Below, piece by piece: positions 32,838-40,175 of a DNA stretch of 64,000 bases (position 1 is the stretch's first letter; every line of letters starts with the position of its first letter). The translations under genes and the position numbers were made by a program. The notes below the pieces were generated by a model. That model was not told the DNA's origin. It saw only the letters and a program-made list of their open reading frames with translations, and ran no database searches. The DNA lies in the NCBI GenBank assembly GCA_902596545.1, contig CACJUH010000005.1:44437-108436 (forward strand). Direction: 5' to 3'. This DNA comes from an uncultured Candidatus Actinomarina sp. (GTDB lineage: Bacteria; Actinomycetota; Acidimicrobiia; Actinomarinales; Actinomarinaceae).

Positions 32838-34403
32838 ATGATAAAAAATATATTTAAATTAAAAAACCTTTCCATACTAATTGCATTAGCTGGTTTGGCT
32901 TATGGTGGATACTATTTTGGCACACAAAATACCGACACATCCTCTAATAATAAAACTTTAGAATTAACTACAGTTGCCATACAAAAAGGTGACTTAGAAA
33001 AAAAAGAAGAATACAACGGAACATTAAGGCAGACAGACAAAAAAGTTCTTAACTCACCAACCAATGGAGTTGTTACTTTTCTACCCAAAGAAGGGACAAT
33101 AATTAGCTTTGGAGAGGTACTTTTCATTATTGACAATAAACCAGTAATACTGCTTGAAGGAAATACTCCCTTTTATAGAACTCTTGATTTAAATTCGGAC
33201 CCTGGTATTGACGTAAAACAAGTTGAAGAAGCTTTAGTTTATTTAGGCTACGCAGAAAGCTCTTTTGTACCAGATAATATTTTTGACGCCGAAACATCAC
33301 AAATGCTAAATAAATTATATATTGATTACGGAATTGAAACCAAATCAGAGATTACTCCAAGCGAACAAGTTTTAATAAACCAAAAAGAAAATGAAATCGA
33401 AAACCTTGAAGAAATTGTTGTTGAAGGAGGAACAACCCTCAAAGAAGTTGATAATAAGAAAAAACTATTAGATGACGCAATAGAAAATGCAACAAAAGAA
33501 AATGCTGCTTGGCAAGCTGCAGATGCAGAGATTGAAAGAATTCGTAATTTAATAGATGAGCTCCAATATGAATCTATGTCTGAAGACACCCGAGCTGGGA
33601 AGAAGGCAGATTATGAAGAAGACATTAAAGCACAAGAACGTATACAAAGCAGGGAAGCAGGAAAAGAATCCGGAATTGATGCTACAGAAGCCCTAGCTAT
33701 TGAAAATGCACAGAAAGCTTATGATGAAGCTCTTGAGTCTTACAATGAAGGTGTTAATAGAGAGGCTGAACTAGAAAAAGCAAGAGAAGAATTAGTTGAA
33801 TTAAAATTAAGTGCTGTATCAGAAACATTTAGCCCTACTAATGCTTTTGCTTCAAAAACTTCAGTTATTGTTGGATCATACATTAATGACGTAGGGTCTG
33901 CTGTAGCTTTAAATTCACCTTTATATAATATTTCTTCAACAGGAATAGAAGTAGTTTTTCAGGTAGATGCCTCAGACCAAGAAACAGTATCTCTTGGAGA
34001 CAGTGTTCAGATAGAACTTCCAACAGACGAAAGAGTCCCAACAGTAATTACATTCATTGATCAAGTTGTGACACAAACTCAAGCAGGAGAATTTATAGAA
34101 GTAACGTTAGAAGTTCTTAACCCCGAAGAAATTGAAGCTTACGATCAAGCACCTGTAAAAGTATTTTTAACAACGGAAGTATCTCAAAATGTCTTGTATG
34201 TTCCTGTAAATGCGCTACTTGCGTTGGCAGAAGGTGGTTACGCCCTAGAAGTTTATGATGGAGAAATCGAGGGAGGTACCTTCGAGGGAGAGTCTGGAGT
34301 TGACACCAGCTACGTTGCTGTAGAAATAGGAGTTTTTACAGACGGATTTGTTGAAGTAAAAGGTAACATCTCAGAGGGTCAAATCGTAGTCGTTCCAAGA
34401 TGA
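32838..34403 (+). CDS. HlyD-type efflux adaptor with peptidoglycan-binding domain and coiled coil
   Basis: A 521-residue periplasmic adaptor anchored by an N-terminal helix (~8-28). A lipoyl-like half is at ~45-100 (KGDLEKKEEYNGTLRQTDKK, GVVTFLPKEGTIISFGEVLF), a PG_binding_1 domain at ~120-165 (GIDVKQVEEALVYLGY), a long Glu/Lys/Ala coiled coil at ~170-325, and a beta-barrel and MP-proximal region to the end (VSLGDSVQIELPTDERVPT, VLYVPVNALLAL). This architecture is typical of actinobacterial MacB-associated adaptors. It overlaps the ATPase gene by 4 nt. Confidence 0.9.
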   Translation: MIKNIFKLKNLSILIALAGLAYGGYYFGTQNTDTSSNNKTLELTTVAIQKGDLEKKEEYNGTLRQTDKKVLNSPTNGVVTFLPKEGTIISFGEVLFIIDNKPVILLEGNTPFYRTLDLNSDPGIDVKQVEEALVYLGYAESSFVPDNIFDAETSQMLNKLYIDYGIETKSEITPSEQVLINQKENEIENLEEIVVEGGTTLKEVDNKKKLLDDAIENATKENAAWQAADAEIERIRNLIDELQYESMSEDTRAGKKADYEEDIKAQERIQSREAGKESGIDATEALAIENAQKAYDEALESYNEGVNREAELEKAREELVELKLSAVSETFSPTNAFASKTSVIVGSYINDVGSAVALNSPLYNISSTGIEVVFQVDASDQETVSLGDSVQIELPTDERVPTVITFIDQVVTQTQAGEFIEVTLEVLNPEEIEAYDQAPVKVFLTTEVSQNVLYVPVNALLALAEGGYALEVYDGEIEGGTFEGESGVDTSYVAVEIGVFTDGFVEVKGNISEGQIVVVPR

Positions 34404-35083
34404 AAACCAGTACTAAAACTGTAATATCTATAAACAATATTTCCAAAGTTTACGAAGGTCCACCCCCCGTAAGAGCTTTAGATGGAGTATCTCTTGAGGT
34501 AGAGGAAGGTGACTTTGTAGCGATAGTGGGTCAATCTGGAAGTGGAAAATCAACCTTACTTAACATGATTGGATTACTGGATAGCATAACAGAAGGGTCA
34601 ATTGAGATTGAAGAAAGCGATGTTTCAAAACTTTCTGATAATGAACTTTCTAAATTTAGGGGAGAAAAAATAGGATTTATTTTTCAAAGCTTCTTTCTTT
34701 TACCTGGACTGACTGCTCAAGAAAATGTGGCTGAAGGCCTCCTTTATCAAGGTATTTCTAGAACTGAAAGACTAGAAAAAGCAAAAGAAGTTTTAGATCA
34801 AGTAGGTTTAGGTGACAGATTAACTCACCTTCCAAAAGAATTATCTGGTGGACAGCAGCAAAGAGTCGCAATAGCAAGAGCACTTGTTCAAAATCCAGCA
34901 TTTGTGTTAGCAGACGAACCAACTGGAAATCTTGATAAAGAATCTGGTATAAATATTTTAAATATATTAAAAGACCTTAATAATCAAGGAAAAACGGTCA
35001 TAATGATTACCCACAACCAGGAACATGCAAATATGTTTAAAAAAGTTATTGAATTAGTTGATGGAAAAATTGTAAGTAAATGA
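34400..35083 (+). CDS. ABC transporter ATP-binding protein (MacB/LolD type)
   Basis: A 227-residue ATPase. Walker A GQSGSGKST, the Q-loop region FIFQSFFLLPGLTAQENV, signature LSGGQQQRVAIARAL, Walker B FVLADEPTGNLD and switch His in MITHNQEHA are all intact. The family powers mechanotransmission rather than classical transport: the FtsX-like permease moves substrates or adaptors on the outside of the membrane. It overlaps both neighbours by 4 nt, so the adaptor-ATPase-permease set is one translational unit. Confidence 0.96.
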   Translation: MKTSTKTVISINNISKVYEGPPPVRALDGVSLEVEEGDFVAIVGQSGSGKSTLLNMIGLLDSITEGSIEIEESDVSKLSDNELSKFRGEKIGFIFQSFFLLPGLTAQENVAEGLLYQGISRTERLEKAKEVLDQVGLGDRLTHLPKELSGGQQQRVAIARALVQNPAFVLADEPTGNLDKESGINILNILKDLNNQGKTVIMITHNQEHANMFKKVIELVDGKIVSK

Positions 35084-36264
35084 AAAGAAAAAGATTAAAA
35101 ACTAAAGATTTGTTCTTTGTAGCTCTGTATGGCGTTCGCGCAAGAAAAGGAAGAGCAACACTCACCTCAATTGGAATAGGCATTGGTATTGCAGCGATAG
35201 TAGCCGTATCTGGAATTTCAGCATCTGGAAGAGCAGATCTTCTCTCAACTTTAGAATCACTCGGTACAAATCTAGTAAAAGCATCACCACAAGCAGGATT
35301 TTTTGGGACCCAAGAAGATCTTCCGAAAGGTGTCTTAGGGATGGTTGAGAGAATTGGGCCCGTTCAAGAAGTTACTTCAACTACACAGACTGATCTTTTA
35401 GTCAGAAGAAGCAATTTTATTTCTGAATTTGAGGGCGGAGGTATCTCAACAATAATTACAAGTGCCGAACTACTGGATGTCATTGGTGGTGACTTAGCTG
35501 ATGGAAGGTTCATACAAGATGGATTATCTGATATCCCAGTAACGGTTTTGGGAAGTGTAACGGCTCAAAGATTGGGAATTAACAATTTAACTAAGCCAAC
35601 AAAAATACTAATTGAGAATGAGTGGTTTGGTGTAGTTGGTATATTAGAAGAATTAAAAATTCACCCTGACCTAGATAGGTCCGTATTTATTGGATATGGG
35701 GTTGCAAAAACCCTTTTTGATATTGATGAAGAGCCGACAACTATATACTTAAGAGCTAACCCAACATTTATCGAGGATGTTGTTGAAGTGCTTGCTCCGT
35801 CGATGAATCCAGAAAATCCAGACCAAGTCGAAGTTACACGTCCTTCTGACGCACTAGAAGCTCAACAAGCAGCAGAAGAAGCCTTCACTAATTTATTGTT
35901 AGGATTAGGTTCCGTAGCCTTGCTTGTTGGAGGAGTTGCCATAGCTAATGTTATGGTCATGTCTGTCCTAGAAAGAAGGATGGAAATTGGAGTTAGAAGA
36001 TCAATCGGTGCAACAAGAAGAGAGATCAGATATCAATTTCTACTAGAAAGCATAGTACTGTCAGGCATTGGAGGTCTTGTAGGAGTTCTTCTCGGAACAG
36101 TTATAACCTTAGGTTATACTAATTACACAAATATTGTATTCTCAATACCTGTATGGCAAATTTTTGGAGCAGTACTTTTAGCATTATTAATCGGAGCTAT
36201 TTCTGGTGTTTATCCTGCTATAAAAGCATCGAAAATTCAACCAGCAGAGGCAGTTCGAAAGTAA
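35080..36264 (+). CDS. MacB/FtsX-like ABC transporter permease
   Basis: A 394-residue permease with the MacB topology: one N-terminal helix (~25-45, GIGIGIAAIVAVSGISASG), a ~220-residue extracytoplasmic domain, and three C-terminal helices (~270-385) containing MVMSVLERRMEIGVRRSIGA TRREI and GLVGVLLGTVITL, the FtsX domain signature. It pairs with the preceding ATPase. The 3' end overlaps the only canonical start available to the next lipoprotein frame. Confidence 0.94.
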   Translation: MKRKRLKTKDLFFVALYGVRARKGRATLTSIGIGIGIAAIVAVSGISASGRADLLSTLESLGTNLVKASPQAGFFGTQEDLPKGVLGMVERIGPVQEVTSTTQTDLLVRRSNFISEFEGGGISTIITSAELLDVIGGDLADGRFIQDGLSDIPVTVLGSVTAQRLGINNLTKPTKILIENEWFGVVGILEELKIHPDLDRSVFIGYGVAKTLFDIDEEPTTIYLRANPTFIEDVVEVLAPSMNPENPDQVEVTRPSDALEAQQAAEEAFTNLLLGLGSVALLVGGVAIANVMVMSVLERRMEIGVRRSIGATRREIRYQFLLESIVLSGIGGLVGVLLGTVITLGYTNYTNIVFSIPVWQIFGAVLLALLIGAISGVYPAIKASKIQPAEAVRK

Positions 36265-36782
36265 AAATCCTAGCCTTTGTTGCTATATTTACTGCATGCA
36301 CTATTGGTGGAGAAGAACCTCAAGGAGTTGTAACTATTGAACCTACGACTGCCACAACAATTGTAGACGAGGAAACAACCTTTGAAGAGGGTGTTCTTGA
36401 GTTTGCTCAATGCATGCGAGAAGAAGGTATCAACTTTCCAGACCCAACATTTGATATAGACGGAAACCCACAGTTCGATAACTTAGAAATTGAAAATGAA
36501 GAAGAATTTGAGAGCGCTTTCGAGAACTGTGAAGATATTCTAAGAAATGCTCTCCCAGAACAGTTTGATTTAGACCCAGAAGTTGAAGCAGCATTAGTCG
36601 ATGCTTCTTTAGAATTTTCTCAATGTATGAGGGATCAAGGTATAGATTTTCCAGATCCAAAACCTGGAGAATTTGGTTTCTTTGCTTTCAGAGATGCAGA
36701 TATTGACTTTAGTTCTGAAGCAGTACAAGAGGCTTTTGAAATCTGCCAACCTGAAAACCCATTGGAGAACTTGGACGATTAG
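36153..36782 (+). CDS. Lipoprotein with paired CMRExG...FPDP domains (paralogue 4), start uncertain
   Basis: The lipoprotein signal KILAFVAIFTACTIGG begins at 36264, right at the permease stop, and is followed by two units, QCMREEGINFPDP and QCMRDQGIDFPDP, with distal Cys in ENCEDILRNAL and EICQPENP. No ATG, GTG or TTG precedes the signal at the expected place: the frame reads GTA AAA ATC there. The listed start, ATG 36153, is the only standard in-frame codon upstream and would add 36 odd residues inside the permease gene. A non-standard start near 36261 is likely. This copy is the closest to the actinobacterial CMRExG consensus I know. Confidence 0.75.
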   Translation: MANFWSSTFSIINRSYFWCLSCYKSIENSTSRGSSKVKILAFVAIFTACTIGGEEPQGVVTIEPTTATTIVDEETTFEEGVLEFAQCMREEGINFPDPTFDIDGNPQFDNLEIENEEEFESAFENCEDILRNALPEQFDLDPEVEAALVDASLEFSQCMRDQGIDFPDPKPGEFGFFAFRDADIDFSSEAVQEAFEICQPENPLENLDD

Positions 36783-36788
36783 TAACTA

Positions 36789-36941
36789 ATGTTTTATGAC
36801 GAAGGTAGCGACTGGCAAGTTATTGTTGTTGCTGTCATAACGGTAGTTGCATTGATTGGTCAAATATGGTCTAAATACGATAAATGGAAGAATCCTGAAA
36901 ACTATGACTTCGACTGGAAAGCCGAACTAGAAGAAGAATAA
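36789..36941 (+). CDS. Small single-helix membrane protein, 50 residues
   Basis: ATG at 36789 opens a 50-codon frame: MFYDEGSDWQVIVVAVITVV, one membrane helix, then IGQIWSKYDKW and an acidic tail DWKAELEEE. It lies 6 nt after the lipoprotein stop and just before a strong terminator, as expected for the last gene of the transport operon. Family not recognised. Confidence 0.65.
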   Translation: MFYDEGSDWQVIVVAVITVVALIGQIWSKYDKWKNPENYDFDWKAELEEE

Positions 36942-37009
36942 AAAATATTTTAAATAATCTCACAACCTTATTAGATTGCTATTAGGTAATAAGCCTGTTA
37001 CCTCAGAAG

Positions 37010-37035
37010 AGACCTAGAGAAATCTAGGTCTTTTT
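37010..37035 (+). terminator. Intrinsic terminator of the transporter locus
   Basis: AGACCTAGA (37010-37018), a GAAA tetraloop (37019-37022), and the complementary TCTAGGTCT (37023-37031) are followed by a T run. A 9-bp stem with GNRA loop and U tract is a classic rho-independent terminator on the plus strand, about 70 nt after the last small gene. Confidence 0.9.
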
Positions 37036-37056
37036 GTTACATAAGGTAAGATATTT

Positions 37057-37548
37057 CTAAATTCCTGAATCAAAATATTCAGGCTGGCTTACACCAATTG
37101 TTCTCCAACAAGGCTTTTCATCACACAGTGTTTTTTGGAATACCCATGTAATTACAAAGTAATTATTGTTTTGCGTCAATACTTTAACTTCGTAGTGAAT
37201 ATTTTCTTCAGATTCAAAAATAATTTCATAGGAATAATCCTTTAAGTCAATAATGGAATCATATGGTTCAGAGACAAGCATTGTGGCAAACCTCTCCTTT
37301 GGTCCCGTTGCTTCTTTATTATCTTCATGTGCATAATTCCAAATAGTATCTACTGCTTTCATTGGATTATCAGAAAATGTTTTATAGACATTAAATATTT
37401 CTATCAAGATATCTTGTGAAGTTAATGATTGTTTAGCAAATACTTCAGTAGTAGTTGTTTGTGTATTTGATTCAGCCTCTATTGGTAAAACATCATTTGT
37501 TGATGTACATGAAGCGATTAGAAGAAAAAGAAGAAGTTTTTTAGCCAC
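37057..37548 (-). CDS. Hypothetical lipoprotein
   Basis: A 163-residue lipoprotein with GTG start, short signal and lipobox IASC (~14), then a Thr-rich linker. The folded part (~45-160) contains AVDTIWNYAHEDNKEATGPK, ERFATMLVSEPY and a C-terminal VITWVFQKTLCDEKPCWRTIGV with two Cys likely to form a disulfide. This resembles DUF4864/NTF2-like proteins as I remember them, a weak assignment. Its start overlaps the stop of a 31-codon upstream frame (GGTGGCTAA), suggesting coupling. Confidence 0.65.
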   Translation of the reverse strand: MAKKLLLFLLIASCTSTNDVLPIEAESNTQTTTTEVFAKQSLTSQDILIEIFNVYKTFSDNPMKAVDTIWNYAHEDNKEATGPKERFATMLVSEPYDSIIDLKDYSYEIIFESEENIHYEVKVLTQNNNYFVITWVFQKTLCDEKPCWRTIGVSQPEYFDSGI

Positions 37549-37636
37549 CGATAAAAGTAGTTAATACGAGATACACGTGCAATACAAATGCAACAAATAA
37601 GAACCCAAAAAATGATTTCTTTTCTACTTTATTCAC
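37541..37636 (-). CDS. Possible 31-residue membrane peptide
   Basis: A GTG-started frame encodes MNKVEKKSFFGFLFVAFVLH and ends in VLTTFIGG: a basic N-terminus and one hydrophobic helix. Its stop overlaps the GTG of the lipoprotein gene downstream, a coupling arrangement seen throughout the window. No family is known to me, and it could be chance. Confidence 0.4.
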   Translation of the reverse strand: MNKVEKKSFFGFLFVAFVLHVYLVLTTFIGG

Positions 37637-37672
37637 AATTAAATACTAGCAATCAAGTGTTTTTTAGATAAA

Positions 37673-37828
37673 TTACTTGTTTGCTTGCTCGTAAGCTTGG
37701 CTATATAAAATTAAGGTTGGAGCCCATAAGCCTACATATATTGCTAATTGAGAGTCATTTAAAACAATATAAATAAGCACAGAAGCTATTACCGAAACCA
37801 TGCTTGCGTACAATCCTAGTTTTACCAC
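37673..37828 (-). CDS. Small membrane protein, 51 residues
   Basis: A GTG start at 37828 preceded by AAGGGAT opens a 51-codon frame: MVKLGLYASMVSVIASVLIY, a turn NDSQLAIYVG, then a second hydrophobic stretch LWAPTLILYSQAYEQANK. Two helices are predicted. The ribosome-binding site supports expression. Family not recognised. Confidence 0.55.
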   Translation of the reverse strand: MVKLGLYASMVSVIASVLIYIVLNDSQLAIYVGLWAPTLILYSQAYEQANK

Positions 37829-37879
37829 ACTATCCCTTTCAAGATTTAATTATACTACCGGTATTTGTTATGATTAATT

Positions 37880-38035
37880 ATGCTAGAAACTCTATCGTCA
37901 AGTCCCTTTACAGTTATATTGCTGTTTCCAGTCGCAACTTTAACAATATTTGTAGTTGGTCTAATAAGAATAGACATTCGAGACTTAAGGGGAAAACAAA
38001 CAGCGGGCCAAAAACTTGCTGCAGAAGAAGAGTAA
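37880..38035 (+). CDS. Small membrane protein, 51 residues
   Basis: ATG at 37880 opens a frame with one long membrane helix (SPFTVILLFPVATLTIFVVG) followed by a basic then acidic tail (RIDIRDLRGKQTAGQKLAAEEE, shown in part). The helix-plus-amphipathic tail composition looks like a real protein. It is divergent from the previous small gene. No ribosome-binding site is evident. Family not recognised. Confidence 0.55.
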   Translation: MLETLSSSPFTVILLFPVATLTIFVVGLIRIDIRDLRGKQTAGQKLAAEEE

Positions 38036-38065
38036 TTTGTCTTATTTAGTTGTTTAAATAAAATT

Positions 38066-38566
38066 GTGGATCGAGAAAACCTAGAGAGCTTAGACGAAGA
38101 GTCCTTATTCAGGATTCAAAACACCATTTCAGAAATTATTAAAGAAAGAAATTTTAAAAAAGGCGACATAGAAGCAATTGTTGACAGCTCTTTTGATATA
38201 GCTTTTCCAAAAAACGATAGTTTAGGATTGAATCCATGGGTTGAAGGATCAATGCTTATTTGTCCTGGTGCAAGAATTGACAAAACTCAAACTAAACATA
38301 TATGTAAATTTGTAGTTGTCGAGGAAGACTGGTCTTGGGAGTCAGGCCACATGGTCAACGATGTTATTAGAAGAGATCAATCATCAAAACGTTTCAAACA
38401 GCAATCAATAACTTTAATATCTCCATTTGAAGGAATGTCTGTTCAGGTAATTTCTCAAAAATCTCAAAACGGAAAACATTTAGTTGATAATGTGGAATCT
38501 TTTATTTTTACAAATGGTGGATTAGATAAAGTTATGACTAAATCTAGTAGATCTAGAGATCACTAA
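38066..38566 (+). CDS. Hypothetical protein, 166 residues
   Basis: GTG start at 38066. Residues 1-32 (MDRENLESLDEESLFRIQNT plus a short continuation to FKK) form a predicted helix pair strikingly similar to the N-terminus of the 61-residue protein at 51638 (MDKKDLENLSEQELSELKDS). The rest (~45-160) is a mixed alpha/beta domain with GLNPWVEGSMLICPGARID and FVVVEEDWSWESGHMVNDVI, soluble, no signal peptide. I do not recognise the family. It overlaps the convergent downstream gene by 4 nt. Confidence 0.7.
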   Translation: MDRENLESLDEESLFRIQNTISEIIKERNFKKGDIEAIVDSSFDIAFPKNDSLGLNPWVEGSMLICPGARIDKTQTKHICKFVVVEEDWSWESGHMVNDVIRRDQSSKRFKQQSITLISPFEGMSVQVISQKSQNGKHLVDNVESFIFTNGGLDKVMTKSSRSRDH

Positions 38567-40143
38567 ACAAATAAAGATAAAGCCTGCCATCCAAACAGGT
38601 ATATCAAAAAAACAAAGACTAAAATTAAGAAGACAACAGTAATTCTTTTAAACAAAGAATTCTCAAGAAAAACTCCTTCATCGTTTGATTTAATCCTTGC
38701 TCTCAAAAGAGTAACGAAACGAGCTAAAGGGAAGTATTCATTCGTTTTAAGGTCAACAATGTAGGAATCCTTATTTTTTGAAAACGTATGTATACCCTTA
38801 AAGTGGGAGTTTTTTGGAGGCATTACGCTACCAATCACTGATTCTTTAAATTCACTTGGGGACAATACCTCAATCTTATTAAACACTATTGATGTTCCGT
38901 AATCTGGATAACAATTTTGAGCTGGCCTAATTAGATTATTTCCTTCTTTGAATATACCGCCTCCACCTCTTGCACTTGTGATATCTATCTTTACAGGGTT
39001 AAGCTCGTGCTCATGCCACTTTTCAAGTGGGTTATTGCTATAAAAAATATTTAGATAAGAGTTACTACCTTTAGAACCGTCTGTTGCGAATATATACCAA
39101 GTACCATTAAATTCTACAATCGTTGGATCAATTCCCGCAAAGTTTTCTGCTACGGTATTAACAGCTATAAGATTGTTACCGCTGACAAGTTCATAAATTA
39201 CAATTTTGTTACTTTGTGCCCCTTCAGGTATAACATAAGTTTTATTTCTATATACAAACAAGCAAGGATAAGATAAATGAAAATTATCTTTAGTTTTAAT
39301 TTCTATTTTTTCACCACTGTCGAAACTATATTTTGCAAGCTTTCCTATCCCTAGTAAATAGTTAAATTTTTCGAAATATAAACTGTTTTCACTTTCAGAA
39401 TAAAAAGGATCTGCACTGAAATCCCATGTTTTATCATTAAATATTTTCGATATTTTATCTGAAATTAATTTGTTGTTATCAAAAACATTGAGAACTCTTG
39501 GATATTTATATAAGCTCCACGAGGTGTAGTAAAACAACAATGAATAGATTTTTTTTACAACATTAGCAATACTTGAGCTTCGCTCAGTCTTTTCTTCAGT
39601 ATTGAAATTTGGGAAATTATCAGGATTTTGACTTTTGGTATCGTTGAACAAATAACGCAGGGAACTCAAGTGCATTGTTATCGTTTTATTTTCACTAAAC
39701 TTTGCGGACTCAGTCCAAGCCGAGTTGATTTTTGTAGTAGTGTTTTTTTTGACCTTATACAAGTTTGTAATGGTGATAACTTCTGGCTTTGTAGCATTAA
39801 CCAATGAATACTCAGTTTTTTGACTTCCATCAGTATCTGCAAAAAAGTAAATGTCATTGTTGTACTCAAAGTTTATTTTTTCTTCAGAAAGCCAAACTAA
39901 ATCTCCACTAAATTGTGACGTTTGTGAAACATAAATTTTTGGAACTTCACCAAAAAGCTCAGAAGTGGTGATTAAAGACAACCCTTTACAAGTAAATCTT
40001 TTAATAGACAGGCTTAAAGAGCTTTGCTTCTTATTTGCAATATAAAAACAGTCAATTTTTTGTTCATCATATAATTTGGAAATCAATAGAAATTTCCAGT
40101 AACTAATTGTTTCACTGTCTATTACTACTGAGTATTTATTCAT
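38563..40143 (-). CDS. GINT1 N-terminal-domain-like five-bladed propeller protein
   Basis: A 526-residue protein whose middle (~230-470) carries the series FSADPFY, LSYPCLFVYRNKTYVIPEG, FAGIDPTIVEFNGTWYIFAT and GGGIFKEGNNLIRPAQNCYP, matching the propeller domain found at the N-terminus of plant glucosamine inositolphosphorylceramide transferase (GINT1) and in bacterial sugar-modification proteins, by my recollection. The N-terminal ~200 residues are unrecognised; a single membrane helix ends the protein (~500-522). No glycosyltransferase domain follows. A carbohydrate-related role is inferred. Confidence 0.68.
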   Translation of the reverse strand: MNKYSVVIDSETISYWKFLLISKLYDEQKIDCFYIANKKQSSLSLSIKRFTCKGLSLITTSELFGEVPKIYVSQTSQFSGDLVWLSEEKINFEYNNDIYFFADTDGSQKTEYSLVNATKPEVITITNLYKVKKNTTTKINSAWTESAKFSENKTITMHLSSLRYLFNDTKSQNPDNFPNFNTEEKTERSSSIANVVKKIYSLLFYYTSWSLYKYPRVLNVFDNNKLISDKISKIFNDKTWDFSADPFYSESENSLYFEKFNYLLGIGKLAKYSFDSGEKIEIKTKDNFHLSYPCLFVYRNKTYVIPEGAQSNKIVIYELVSGNNLIAVNTVAENFAGIDPTIVEFNGTWYIFATDGSKGSNSYLNIFYSNNPLEKWHEHELNPVKIDITSARGGGGIFKEGNNLIRPAQNCYPDYGTSIVFNKIEVLSPSEFKESVIGSVMPPKNSHFKGIHTFSKNKDSYIVDLKTNEYFPLARFVTLLRARIKSNDEGVFLENSLFKRITVVFLILVFVFLIYLFGWQALSLFV

Positions 40144-40175
40144 TAAAAACTAGTTTATTTAATTAAATGAACTAT

